From Tretioscincus oriximinensis (taxonomy: Eukaryota; Chordata; Lepidosauria; Squamata; Gymnophthalmidae): DNA of 64,000 nt. Below, one piece after another: positions 22,392-33,250 of this stretch. A program made the translations under genes and the position numbers. Each line of letters opens with the position of its first letter. The stretch's first letter is position 1. Location of the stretch: positions 1,533,310 to 1,597,309 of the forward strand of contig JAJVDF010000137.1 in the NCBI GenBank assembly GCA_022410635.1, read 5' to 3'. The notes below the pieces were generated by a model. The model had not been told where the DNA came from and did no database searches. It saw only the letters and a program-made list of their open reading frames with translations.

Positions 22392-22680
22392 CACACTAAA
22401 AAAAAGAAGCAAGAAGAAGACGAACTGGGTTCTTATACCCCACTTTTCTCACCTTTCAAAAGGACTCAAAGCAGCTTACAAGGATATTTTNACCCGAAGG
22501 CTGACATTCTGTCTTCCCCACCAGGCTGTGGTGGTTCCCATGCATCTACTTGCAGTCAGTTGCCATTTCTTGCAATTCTTGCTTTCAAATAGCTGGGTGG
22601 CTGGAACTGCAGGTTAGTGGAAGGCGCCCATCTCCCAAATGAGAGACCGTTTCCTAGGCAACTGAGCTATTCGTGCAAAA
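22392..22680 (-). mobile_element. SINE-A copy, nearly complete
   Basis: The plus strand reads tail AGAAGAAGACGAACTGGGTT, CTTATACCCCACTTTTCTCA, CAAAGCAGCTTACAAGG, CCGAAGGCTGACATTCTG, CAGGCTGTGGTGGTTCCCAT and head end CCTAGGCAACTGAGCTATTC. The B-box part of the head is deleted. Confidence 0.85.
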
Positions 22681-22734
22681 TATCATGGAGAGGCAAAGAA
22701 CTGAAGTAGGTCTGGGATGTACATGTCTTCCNGG

Positions 22735-23165
22735 CCAATTGTGAGGACATAAGAGGAGTCCTGCCTTCAGTCTCCAACAGTTTCCCACCCGTTGTACCTT
22801 CCAGGCATGTCAAGCAGGAGGAGAAAGCAAAACCTTCACCTGTTCTCAACTCTTGGAATAGGGACTTGCCGTCCACATGCTAGTGTAGGCTATGCCAGGC
22901 CCCATCCGTGGCATGCGGGTGAGCCACATAGCCTATCCTGGCCCACCCATTGCCCCTGGGCATCTCAAGCAGAAGGAGATGGCAGAACCTTTTCCTTCTC
23001 TCCACTCCCAGGAAATGGCACTCAGGAGAATCCTGCCTGTTGTTCTATCCCAGAGGCAGCATCAGGATACCCAGCCGAAGAGTTATTTGAACCCCATGAA
23101 TGTGTCTAGTCCAATCTTCAAGCTCTCCAGACTGCCAGCTAACACCAGCTCTCCCAAAAGCCAAC
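22735..23165 (-). mobile_element. Composite CR1-A / FB-1 / CR1-A repeat, minus strand
   Basis: CR1-A reverse text (GACATAAGAGGAGTCCTGCC, AGGCATGTCAAGCAGGAGGA) leads to CCTGTTCTCAACTCTTGGAA and the FB-1 arm CCGTCCACATGCTAGTGTAG (22850-22960). A second CR1 piece with CCCCTGGGCATCTCAAGCAG follows and continues to AACACCAGCTCTCCC near 23150. Confidence 0.7.
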
Positions 23166-23225
23166 CCTGGAGCCAAGCTGCTGTGATAGAGAAAATTTGA
23201 AGAAGCTTTGATGGGTTAAAGCTCT

Positions 23226-23345
23226 GAATTGAAGAAGAAAAAGAAAAAAAAGAAGAAAAAGAAGAAAAAGAGAAAGAAAAAGAAAAAGAGAAAGAGGAAG
23301 AGGAAAAGGAGGATCTCATTTTTACACCCTGAAGGAACTCTGAGC
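23226..23345 (-). mobile_element. SINE-A tail fragment with GAA-rich tract
   Basis: A 90-bp AAG/GAA tract (23229-23318) precedes GATCTCATTTTTACACCCTG and CTCTGAGCGGCTTC, the reversed end of SINE-A. The rest is missing; a TTTA repeat follows. Confidence 0.6.
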
Positions 23346-23351
23346 GGCTTC

Positions 23352-23353
23352 TT

Positions 23354-23408
<55 letters not shown>

Positions 23409-23411
23409 TTA
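23352..23411. repeat. (TTTA)n microsatellite
   Basis: About 15 tandem TTTA units are followed by ATTATAACCCGCCC, the reversed end of a SINE-B-like tail. Confidence 0.95.
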
Positions 23412-23444
23412 TAACCCGCCCAATACTCAACCCCAAGGGCAGGC

Positions 23445-24107
23445 GCCACGACTCTGAACCCCTTAACCAAATATGGGATAGTTAGAGGGGGTGTCTGCCA
23501 AACTGGCCAACCATCCCTTTGGCCAGCCAAGATGCATAACCCGCCCCTTTAGCCATGATGAAGGCTAAAACAACAACACAAAATTAAAACAGTATAAAAC
23601 AACCTCTAAAAGTTCACGCGACGGCTTCATGCGGAGGTTTACATCTGGTCTATTTTTCCCCACCATTTTGCAAACATCGGACATCAGGGTTGGCTGAAGC
23701 GGAGTCAATAGGGGGCGCTCCCTCTTCTCCATGGGCGAGGCGCAGACTTTGGGCTCTGATCTCTCTGTTGAAACAACCTCCCTGCCCCACCATGACTCAC
23801 AAAAAAACAGGTAGAATAAAAAACCGCAAGTAAAAGCCCCCGCAAAGCCCCTGGGCAAGCAGGGTGTGGTGGGCGAAGCTGCTGGCTGTGAGCATCGAGG
23901 CAGCGCAGGTGGGATTTCGCTCCTGCCCTTAAAAGGAGCCTAGGCAGCCGCACTGTTTGCGAGTGGATGTCCAGCAGCCCTCCCTCCCTTCACCGTGGCT
24001 AAAGGGGCGGGTTGTGCACCTGGGCTGGCCAAAGGGATGGTCGGCCAGTTTGGCAGATACCCCCTCGAACTACCCCATATTTGGTTAAGGGGTTCAGGGT
24101 CGTGGAA
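23445..24107. repeat. Inverted repeat with 120-bp arms and 422-bp spacer
   Basis: The left arm (23445-23564) and the reverse complement of the right arm (23987-24107) agree at about 90%, sharing GAACCCCTTAACCAAATATG, CTGCCAAACTGGCC, CATCCCTTTGGCCAGCC and AACCCGCCCCTTTAGCC. The spacer carries a degraded SINE-A-like piece (GGTTGGCTGAAGCGGAGTC). No transposase frame is visible. It could be a non-autonomous DNA transposon or two opposed copies of one repeat. Confidence 0.8.
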
Positions 24108-24689
24108 TTGGGTTGGAAGCAGAACACAACTTTGAGTCCTGGGGGTTGTGATCATCTCTGGGGTGCATCTTGAGGGATCGTATACAATCTAAAGCCTATA
24201 TGTACTGTTTAAGGCTGTTTTGGTTGTTAAACAAACAAATCTTTCAAATGGTCAATTGGTCTCTTCCTTGCCTGCTTAGCTGTAGCCTGCAAATTAAAAC
24301 AAATTAAAAGCCCGTTCCGCCATTGCTGTTGGGATCTTGCACAGAACTCTCCAGGGAAGGCAAACAGAGGTGACACCACACGGGCACTGAAAACGGATGA
24401 TCTTCTATCAGGCCACAGCAACGGCAGGAGGAAGGAGGGCACGGCAGCCCCCCTCTTGACTTCTCCATTAATTTAGCGTCTCCCCACGAGAGTCCGTCCT
24501 CAGGAAGAGCTGGGGCCTCCTGCTGGGAAGGGAATCTTGCTCCCAGCCCTTTCAGCAACAATCCATCATCAGACCCAGGAAAAGAAAAGAAATTAACTTT
24601 TCTCCTTTTCCTTCTTCCACCACTGCTTTATATCTGGAGAGGAAGGGGGGGAGGGGGGATACACCAGGACTTCAAAACACACATCAAAC

Positions 24690-25010
24690 CAGCCATAAAA
24701 GACCTGCCTTGGCTGCCCATTTGCTCCTGCGCCCAATTCAAGGGATTAAATCTGACCTGCATAGCCCTACATAAGGGCCCCCAAATGCCTCCAAGAAGGC
24801 ATCCTCCTAGGTCAACCTGTCCGTGCCTTAAGGTCCGCAGGGAGGCCCCCCCTGCTCCCAGCCACCCCTGCTCCCAGGCACCCCTGTGTTCATTCAGGAA
24901 ACCACTGGAGACTGGCCTTTCGCTCCCTTACTGCATGGCACAGTCGTTTTTAATATGTTAATTCTGTTTCTATTGTTAAGCGCCCAGAGACCTTCAGGTG
25001 TTGTGGGTAC
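24690..25010 (+). mobile_element. Degraded LINE-like 3' segment, family uncertain
   Basis: GCCTTGGCTGCCCATTTGCT, CGCCCAATTCAAGGGATTAA and CATAGCCCTACATAAGGG resemble a repeat seen again at 28200-28330. The end GCGCCCAGAGACCTTCAGG leads into a GGAA tract. I cannot name the family with confidence. Confidence 0.4.
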
Positions 25011-25011
25011 A

Positions 25012-25083
25012 TAAAGGAGGGAAGGAGGCAGGGAGGGAAGGAAGGAGGGAGGGAGGGAAGGAAGGAGGGAGGGAAGGAAGGCT
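25012..25083. repeat. GGAA/GGGA tandem repeat
   Basis: GGAAGGAGGGAGGGAAGGAA-type units repeat with small variation. Confidence 0.9.
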
Positions 25084-26204
25084 GGCTGGGGCTGCTGGAA
25101 GCAGCTTCTTTGTTTGCTTCTTGTGCTTTGACCTATTTATGCTTTCTCAGCCCAGGAGATGTGCCAAAGGCTGAAGGACTCTATGGGCCCCTTTAGCTGG
25201 GAGGGGCATAAAACTGCCCCAGTGGATTGCCCAGGGGCTCCTGGAACCTTTGTTCCCAGTCCTTGAATAGGGAGATGAAGGTGGATCCCTATCTTCACCA
25301 CCCTCTGCCTAGAAGGTGGATGGCAGGGTGGCTATAAGCATTATCCTCTTGTCTCTNCTTTCCCTGGGAACAAAATGCCCAAACGCCAGGAGTTTGGGGA
25401 GCTATGGGCCCCTTTCAGAAGGTTGTAAGTGCAAAGGTATAAGGCTCTGAATAAGCTGATATTTCCTGCCTTCCGTTAAGTGTCCTGCACAGCACAACTT
25501 CAACAGCACAATTGCTTGGACCATCCTTGGTGTCGCTTCCTGAGGGATGGAGGGAGAGACGTGATTGCAGGGAACTTGGGACCCAGCCTTGAGGNTCAGG
25601 TGCTTTGGGGGCTGGTCGGGATCAACTCTGTCCTGCAGGTGGGGCGTCCTATGGCCCAGGCCAGTAGCCCTGGCTGGTTCTTACTCACTGGCCCAGACAA
25701 CCAATCATATGAACTGCACAGCTGCAGATGCCTTAACTCAACTACCCTTTTCCACACGTTCTGAGGGAGTCAACATGGCACCATGCAATGGAGGCTGAAA
25801 GTGCGAGCAGCTAGCGGTGACGCCACCTAGGAAGCGTAAGTGTATCTTTCACGTTGATCTCTGATAGGGTAACAGATTCTTGTTTTAATCTGACATGAAG
25901 GAAATCCTGTCCAGAAGAGTGGATATATATCGTCTCAACCCAAACCATTTATCAGAATTAAACATCAACTTTGCGAGTGTTTTCTGCTTGGCCAAATCCT
26001 CTTGGACAAAAGAATTTAATCCTGAATGCAACAGAAGAACTAGTGACAGGCAGAGAGGAGGAAGAAAATCCAATCTGATGACAGATAATGTATGTTTTCG
26101 TTCCTTTGGAAGAGATTTCATTTACTGATCCAACATTCTTCGTTCTGTGGGAGCATCGCAGCTTTTGAGCTGATGATTTTGCAGCTAACGTCACTTGTGC
26201 AACG

Positions 26205-26350
26205 TTGAGCCTGTTCACACAGAGCCTTATTCTGGGCTGCATCTTGGGACAGAGCTTGGCCATCTACATGCAAGTGTAGACTATGGCAGGCTCATTCAGC
26301 ACATGGCAGAGTCTTGCATGTAGATGGCAGGCTCCTATTACAAGGAATAG
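26205..26350. mobile_element. FB-1 foldback element
   Basis: GTTCACACAGAGCCTTATTC, TGGGCTGCATCTTGGGACAG and CCATCTACATGCAAGTGTAG form the left arm. The right arm has CTTGCATGTAGATGGCAGG. The outer right arm is short and a CR1-B copy follows at once. Confidence 0.75.
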
Positions 26351-26862
26351 CCAAGATATATCTCTGGGCACCCCGATTTAAAAGAGGTCATTGATAGACT
26401 AGAAAAAGTTCAAAAAACAATTACAAGGATGAGGGTCTGGAAACCANGAAATCCTATGAGGAGCAGTTAAATGGTCCAGGATTGTTTATAGCCTGTAAAA
26501 GAGAAGGCTGAGAGGAGACCTGATCGCTGCCCACAAGTGTCTGAAGGGCTTTTCACAGAGCAGAGGGATCAGCTTTGTTCTCACGGGCACACGGAAGGAC
26601 TAGGAACAATAAGATGGAAGTACAAGGAAGCTTTAGGTTGGATACCAGAAAAAACTTTGTGACAGTCAGATGACAAACCATTAGGCCAGCTTGCCACTGG
26701 TGGTGGTGAGTTCTCTTTTGCTGGAAGTCTTCAAACAGAGGCTCAGCAGCTATTAGTCTGGGGTGGTTTAGTGAATCCTGAATAGAGCAGGAGGTTGGAT
26801 CCGATGACCCTGGAGGTCCCTTCCAACTCTATGATTCTATGACCCTATGACTCTATGAGGTT
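26350..26862 (+). mobile_element. CR1-B LINE 3' end
   Basis: Text such as AGGTCATTGATAGACTAGAA, GAGAAGGCTGAGAGGAGACC, CGCTGCCCACAAGTGTCTGA and GGTCCCTTCCAACTCTATGA with a tail of TTCTATGA/CCCTATGA octamers (26826-26858) is the coding end and 3' end of a CR1 LINE of the class common in birds and reptiles. Stops and frameshifts are frequent. Confidence 0.9.
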
Positions 26863-27675
26863 GGAGCCCATGAGCCTGGAGGTCCCTTTGAACTCCAAAA
26901 TGCTCTCCCTCTTCCTCTGCCTCTGCCTCCCTACGCACCTTCCTACCCACCACCAGATCCTTTCCAACTCTAGGATTCTATTCCGAGATACAGTCCAGAA
27001 AAGTCTCAATGTGGACAGGGCCTTAGTGTCCACCAAGGAACNTTGTGAACTTGGGCGCCCCCTGCCTGTTACCATTAGTTCATGCTGCTTTGCCAATCTT
27101 TTCTGGCACATGCAGTTGCCTCTGTGTTGCCTCTGAAAACAACTCTGCTGAGAGCAGGACAATCTGATGTCGACGTTGCAAAAGCTTTATGGGGAGGGGG
27201 GGGGGAGCTTGTTCTTTATGTCAGAAAATTTCCTCCCTCCCAGTTGACCCCAGAGCATTTCACAGTGGATTGCCTGACCTTCACTTGGGGATCATTCCAG
27301 CATCTGACACTCAGAGAAAGTCCCTTCTGTTTGCCCTCCCTTGTAAAAAGCGAGAGGCCACCGACTGGGTGTCCTGAGACCTGGCAGGCAGCTGACAAAT
27401 GGTCTAGGAAGCTGCTCAGCTGGGTGAATGTCAGGGGCCACATTGGCAGCACTAAAGCTATGGCGTCACTGCTGGCTGCTCAGCNGATGGGCTCAGGGCC
27501 CCCCTGGAAAGCGCCTGTGGCTGCAGATCCTGGGAAGGGGAAATGCTTCATTTCCTTGCCTTGAACATGAAATGGCTGATGCAGCTGGCAGTTCCTCCCA
27601 CACCCCTTGCAGGTATGGAAGCTGCACCTAGGAAGCCTTCTCTGTGGAGGCTCCAACACAGCCTCCCTCTAGAGC

Positions 27676-27765
27676 AGGGCTGGGCAATTAATTTTCCCAA
27701 GGGGCCACATGAGAAAGTGCCATGGTTTTATAGGGCCAGATTAATATAGTTAATTCAGNTCTACC
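27676..27765 (+). mobile_element. hAT-like terminal fragment
   Basis: GCAGGGCTGGGCAATTAATT and CAAGGGGCCACATGAGAAA resemble the CAGGGGTGGGCAA termini and GGGCCACAT motif of vertebrate hAT elements. No matching right end is found. Confidence 0.5.
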
Positions 27766-28014
27766 CAATACTGTATATAAGAGTAAAACCACGACCCCAA
27801 CTCCGAGCTAAGATGGTCAGGCCGGTCAGAGACAGAAGGCAGGATGCACGCAGCCCAGGTCTGCTCTGGAGGCTCTCCAGGTGCCAACATTGTAAAGATT
27901 TGGGCATCTGCTACACTTTCTCCTCTTCACCAAGGATTTTTAAATTATGTGGCTCCTTCTGTGTTCTGGGTGGGTGGATGGGAGGGAGGGTAAGGGCATT
28001 TTTAAACATTTTAT

Positions 28015-28110
28015 TAATGTATTTTAAAAAAAATTCTTGATTTTTGTTGCTCGCCCTGGGACCAATGGTAAAGGGCGGGATATGAATCATTTGAAATAAA
28101 TAAAGTATCC
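28015..28110 (+). mobile_element. SINE-like tail fragment
   Basis: GCTCGCCCTGGGACC, AAAGGGCGGGATATGAATC and AAATAAATAAAG form a reptile SINE/LINE end with an A-rich tail. Confidence 0.5.
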
Positions 28111-28129
28111 AGGCCCAGTGGAAGTCCGA

Positions 28130-28450
28130 CATCATCGCAACAAGGAGTGAAGGCCCGAAATGCCAGTTCCTGAAGGGCCCAGCATTGTTTTGGTGACAAC
28201 ACAGCATCCGCTTTACTTGCCCTCAGTACCTGGCTGCCAATCTGCTCCCGAGACCAATTCAAGGTGTGAACACCAACCTATAAAGCCTCAAGGAAGGCCT
28301 TCTCCAGGATCCACCTGCCGGTTTTGCAGGGGGGGCTCTCGTGGTTGTGCCCCCCTCTCAACAGCAAAGGGAGTGGGGCAGAGACTTCTTAATTGTCCCC
28401 TCACATCATCCCTGCATTCTTTCAGAAGATCCTTGAAAATGCCTGGCCTT
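28130..28450 (+). mobile_element. Degraded LINE-like 3' segment, same family as 24690-25010
   Basis: CTGGCTGCCAATCTGCTCCC, GAGACCAATTCAAGGTGTGA and CCAACCTATAAAGCCTCAAG match the earlier segment loosely. Family not named. Confidence 0.4.
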
Positions 28451-28504
28451 TGGCTTTCCTTCCCACTTTCAGTAATCGTTTTAATATTTCAGTTTTGCAT
28501 TTTT

Positions 28505-28625
28505 GCTTTTAATTAATTAATTAATTAACTAATTAATATTTATACCCTGCCCTCTACTCAAAGGTCTCAGAGCAGCCAACAATAAAAAAAATAAAAACCA
28601 AAACCATTTATTAAAACTGGAGCAG
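28505..28625 (-). mobile_element. SINE-like tail fragment with AATT repeat
   Basis: AATTAATTAATTAACTAATT is followed by TATACCCTGCCCTCTACTCA and AAGGTCTCAGAGCAGCC, the reversed end of a SINE-B-type element (compare 41280 and 62335). Confidence 0.6.
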
Positions 28626-28974
28626 AAATTAAGAGCAACCTGATTTCTAGCCGTCACCCTGCCTGTTCTGCTCCCAACCTGTCCAGGCAAGTATGAGGCA
28701 ATTCATGCACAGGCCAGGGTTTTGCATTTCAGTTCTGATTAGCGTTCTTGGAGAAACTGGTGGCCTGAAGCCCTTCTGGGGAACTGTATGCAATTCAAGG
28801 CGAGGGTCACACCACTGAACTGAATGCACAGTGACACCATCGCATTGTGCAAATTACAGGAGCTGCATTCCAGAGTTGCAGAGTGTATAAAAATCTGTGT
28901 TCAGTCCTGGAACAGGTAGAAACGGCAGTAACAAAAAATTCCAGACTCTGAGCAAAAAGAATGGAAAAGAAAAA

Positions 28975-29655
28975 AAGCAAGTCCAGCCTTCTATTTCACC
29001 CAGTGGCCTACCAATTGCCTTGGCATTTCAAGCAGAAGAAGGCAACATCTTTACCTGCTCTCACTCTTGGAATAAGGACAAGTGTGGACTATGTCTACAC
29101 TGGCATGTGGATGAGCCAAACAGGGCCTGCCACCATCTGCACTGGCCCACCAATTGTACCCGGGCCACTCAAGGAGAAGGCAAAACCCTCCCTGTTCTCC
29201 ACTCCCTGCAAATGGTACTTCAGGAGTACAGCCTATTGCTCCATCCTGGAGAGAGAATTAAGAGATTCATCCTAGTAGCTACTGATACCCTTGGCTTCCT
29301 TGTCTAATCCTGTCTTAAAGCTATCCAACCTCCTAGCTACCACCATCTCCCCAGGAAGTAAATTCCACAGACCAATGACCACCTGAGTGAAAAAAATACT
29401 TTCCTTTTTCTGTCCTAACTCTTCTGCCCATCAATTAAAGGAATGCCCTCTTGTACTAGTGTTGTGTGATAGAGAAAATAATGTTTCTCTATTCACCTTC
29501 TCCACCCCATGCATAATTCTACACTCTTCATTCAGGTCACCTCTTGAATGCCACCTTTTGAGGCTGAAGAGGCTCAGACGTTGCAGCCGGATTTCTTAAG
29601 GGAGGTGCTCCAGTCTTTTGTGCATTCTTGTTGTCCTCTTCTGCACCTTCTCTAA
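28975..29655 (-). mobile_element. CR1-A LINE with embedded FB-1 (composite)
   Basis: Plus-strand text AAGTCCAGCCTTCTATTTC, CAAGCAGAAGAAGGCAAC and GTTGTGTGATAGAGAAAATA through CTTCTGCACCTTCTCT is reversed CR1-A from the 3' region into the coding end. FB-1 core sits at 29075-29155 (GACTATGTCTACACTGGCAT) between two CR1 segments ending in CTGCTCTCACT and CTGTTCTCCACT. Confidence 0.8.
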
Positions 29656-30393
29656 AATAAAGAAAGAAAGAAAGCACTTCTGAAGGAGCACCTGGACACT
29701 GGTATGCAGATGGCAGGATTCTTATACCAAGGTCCATCCCCAAATAGAGTCAAGTGCAGAAAGGCTTAAATCTTTTCCAGTTTGATCCATTAGCAACATC
29801 TGATGCTTCATATTCTGGCCACCTCTGATTTGGAAATTATTAGGCTGGAGAAAATCACATAGGACCAGTTGCATTTAGCAAGGGAAAACAATTCTGAAAA
29901 CATTATTGAAAGGGCTCATTTCCCTGCCTTTCTTTTTGAAAACAAATTAATATGTTATTGACTGTTACAAGGAGCAAAGCCACACCTGTAGAGGCCTTTT
30001 TCCAAAGCAAGATCACTGAACGGTAGTGACGAATGGGCCAACAATGGTAGGGACGTCCCTACTTCCCCCTGCTCATTCCAAATCTTTGCATAAAGCACAG
30101 TCTGGATCTCTGAACCTTTTCTATAAATCTAATTTGTCTCTGCAAGCGAGGAATCATCATGAATTTCATAAAACAAGTTCCCCTGTACCTCAGACGGAAG
30201 CATTATTAACAAAAAGAGATGCCATTGATTTTCATGGAAAGGGGGGGGGGCTTTGTGGCATTTGGAAACATAATAGCTCAAAATGTCACTTATCTCCATG
30301 AGGGAAGCAAGGAAAATGATATTGTTGAATTCCTTTAATAAACAGAACATGGATATCATCATTATTTTAGTCTGGAAGTCTTTTAAACAACAA

Positions 30394-30596
30394 CGGATGA
30401 AAAAGAAGAAGAAGAGGAGGAGGAAGAGGAAGAAGAAGAAGAAGAAGAAGAAAAAGAGGAGGAGGAGGAAGAAGAAGGGGAAGAAGAAGGGGAAGAAGAA
30501 GGGGAAGAATGAGGAGAAGAAGCAGAAAAAGAAGGAGGAAGAGAAGGAGGAGGAGGAAGAGAAGGAGGAGGAGGAAGAGAAGGAGGAGAAGTAGGC
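30394..30596. repeat. GAA/GGA polypurine tract
   Basis: About 200 bp of nearly pure purine, AGAAG and GGAGG units, form the expanded SINE-A tail. The matching open frames are an artefact of composition. Confidence 0.92.
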
Positions 30597-30703
30597 TTAC
30601 ATTCTATCTTCCCCACCAGGCTGTGGTGGTTTCCATGTATCTACTTGCAGTTGGTTGCAATTTCTTGCAATTTATGCTTTCGAATAGCTGGGTTGGCTAG
30701 AGC
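30394..30703 (-). mobile_element. SINE-A copy with 200-bp polypurine tail, head truncated
   Basis: After a long GAA/GGA tract the body reads GGCTTACATTCTATCTTCCC, CACCAGGCTGTGGTGG and AATAGCTGGGTTGGCTAGAG, then stops at 30703 before the tRNA-like head. The missing 5' end is typical of truncated retroposition. Confidence 0.8.
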
Positions 30704-30796
30704 TACCATAGAATTGTAAAGGACTAAGATTAAAGTTGGGCATGGATATAACTTATTTATTTAGTTCAAACTGAACTGGATACTCGTTTCTTTGGC

Positions 30797-30798
30797 TA

Positions 30799-30888
<90 letters not shown>

Positions 30889-30889
30889 C
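30797..30889. repeat. (TATC)n microsatellite
   Basis: About 22 perfect TATC units run without interruption and end in CACCCACC. A long perfect array suggests length polymorphism. Confidence 0.97.
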
Positions 30890-31317
30890 CCACCCACCTT
30901 CATATATCCAGGGCCTGATTACATTTGATTTTTGAACTTTCTTGAAAATTAAAAGAGAAAAAAGCCACAATTACTTGCTGATTGGATGATTCCTGTTTGT
31001 GCCTGGATGTGTTTGGTTCAGTTTCATTTACTGATGTTTCAGCAGCTTCACGTCTGTGATGTAGCAGGTCTGAGCATGAACTACTTGACTGAATGTTGAA
31101 CACAAACCACCTTTTGTATTTCTGCCTGCATTTCATTACTAATTCTGGTAGATCATTTCAGGGTCCTGCTTTGTTAATTAGACAATTTAAACAGGATTCT
31201 GCTAATGAGTGTTAGAGAAACTGTCATGCTCTGAAGTTCCCAAAATCTACAATCCCTGTTTGTATATCAAACCCTGTAACGACTCCATGACTCAGGACCA
31301 GCTGCGGACCTCTTTAA

Positions 31318-31600
31318 ACATAAGAACATAAGAACATAAGAAGAGCCATACTGGATCAGGCCACAGCCCATCAAGTCCAGCATTCTGTCTCCCACAGAGG
31401 CCCACCAGATGCACCTGGGCAGTCCGAACAGAGGAAAGCAAAATATGCTGCTCCTGTTCGTGACTCCCTGCAAATGGTATTTCAAAAGTCCTGCCTGTTG
31501 CTCCGTCCCGGAGGCTACATCCAGACAACTATCTTAGTATCCATTTATACCCTTAGTGTCCATAAACCTGTCTAGTCCTGTCTTGAAACTATCCAAGCCA
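31318..31600 (-). mobile_element. CR1-A 3' fragment, young-looking
   Basis: It begins with three ACATAAGA octamers, then AGAGCCATACTGGATCAGGC and AACAGAGGAAAGCAAAATAT. It shares the CTACATCCAGACAACTATC variant with 1-257 and 55410-55765. The 5' end breaks at CTATCCAAGC. Confidence 0.88.
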
Positions 31601-32804
31601 TGGACCAGGGCATCACCTTGGAAACATCAGTCCGTACTTGGTGTGAGGTGCCTAAAGTCACATTATGCCAGAATTTGTGCCCTGCATTGAGGAATGGCGC
31701 CATACTGAAGCTAAGCTATAACATTCCAATCCCTAATGTTGTGGGTGGAATTACTTGGGCCACCAGCTTTCCCCCTTCCCAGTCCTTCTAAGTATCATAG
31801 GCTAAAGGCTCTTGACTGAGCCCCTTGTTTGCCTTCCGGAGGTCACAGGAGATGCGCGGCTTCTGCCCAAGCTTTTCCATTTGGACAGAACCGTTTCGTC
31901 TTGCTCTTCGTCCTTCCACATAGTTTGTGGAGCTCTGCTTTTGGCACTGCCTGCTGCATGCACCACAGATAAGGGCTGAAATAAGTTTGGCTGATACTGT
32001 TTTATTATATAGTTTTACTGCTCTGCTCCACTGTAAGCCGTTTTGAGCTTGCAATGAAGTATGAAATCAAATCAAACAGGAGGGTGAGAATCCTTCCCTG
32101 CACCAGGGGCTGAGCAAACTTTGGTGTTGAAAAGTAAAATCAGTTACTTGCATAATGCTGCCATAATGTACAATGTGCTCACGTTTGCGAACTGTCCTTG
32201 CTATGGCATAATACCTCTCCTNGAAGGATTTATCTCAAGCCCCAGTTTGTTCTTTCTACCCTTGAACATTTATTGCATAGAAAATTCTGCAGAGGTTAAG
32301 TTTCCCAAGACTGAAAGGCCAGGAGCTGGGACAGGCAATTGGGTGGAGGCAAGAAGAAAGCAAACCAAACATTCCCTTGCCATGTTGCAAGTCAAGATAG
32401 GCGCTCAGGAAGGCTGTAGGTATTTTCCCGTCCTGCAGCCGGTGAGCTTCTCGCTGTTCTTGGCAAAAGTCTCAATTGACTTTAATAAGAAACTAATTGC
32501 TGAAAGATTAAAGCCTGGTTTATGTAACAAGTTACAAAGCAAATCAGGACAGGATGATGACAAGATGCAATCAGGAGGTATTAAAGACAACAAAATAGCA
32601 ACGAAGGGCTGGGAGAGAGAGACAGGAAAGCTGCTGTAAGCAAAATAACATAAAATCTCTCTTCACACCAAACGTCACACACCTCACACGGCTGCAAGGG
32701 ATCTGAGCGTCACCCCTAATTAAGGATTTGTTTCACATTCTGGAACATCCTTCCCAAAAAGGAAGGAAGATTAAAAGTACTGAACATCTTGTAGCTGGGA
32801 TCTG

Positions 32805-32885
32805 CAATAGGAGGAGGAGGAGGAGGAGGAGGAAGAGGAAGAGGAAGAACTGGTTTTTACATCCTGCCCTTCTCTCTTTACTTAG
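32805..32885 (-). mobile_element. SINE-A tail fragment
   Basis: (AGG)n is followed by AAGAACTGGTTTTTACATCC and TGCCCTTCTC, the reversed 3' end of SINE-A. Confidence 0.5.
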
Positions 32886-33044
32886 TAGGAATCCCCAAGA
32901 ATGTAACTCAGGAAAGGAGAAGGGGGGATTCATGATGACAGCAGACAAATCCATGGAGGAGCCATGCAAGGACAAGTATCAGGAGGATCAATGGTTACTA
33001 GGATGAATGCCCAGGAATCTCCTTGAGCTGGAGGTACAGGCAGG

Positions 33045-33137
33045 GTACACCACCACCTCCACCTCCACCACCACCACCACCTCCTCCACCACCACCACCA
33101 CCACCTCCTCCACCACCACCACCACCACCACCACCAT

Positions 33138-33205
<68 letters not shown>

Positions 33206-33250
33206 CTACTACTATTACTACTATTACTACTATTACTACTATTACAATTA
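33045..33250. repeat. Compound microsatellite (CCA)n(TCA)n(TACTAC)n
   Basis: Three trinucleotide blocks follow one another: ACC/TCC units to about 33135, about 22 ATC units to 33205, then ACT/TTACTACTA units. All six frames are open with single-residue runs, so the frames are not genes. Confidence 0.95.

Noticed and set aside
30283..30616. Basic Lys/Arg/Glu-rich and Ser/Pro-rich frames on opposite strands
   Set aside because: Both arise from the purine-rich SINE-A tail.
30797..30889. Regular short array resembling a CRISPR
   Set aside because: It is a pure tetranucleotide microsatellite without spacers, in a vertebrate intron.
31292..31528. Frame nearly identical to one at 39-257, suggesting a small gene family
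   Set aside because: Both are the 3' untranslated region of CR1-A; the frame carries no known protein motif and recurs in many CR1 copies.
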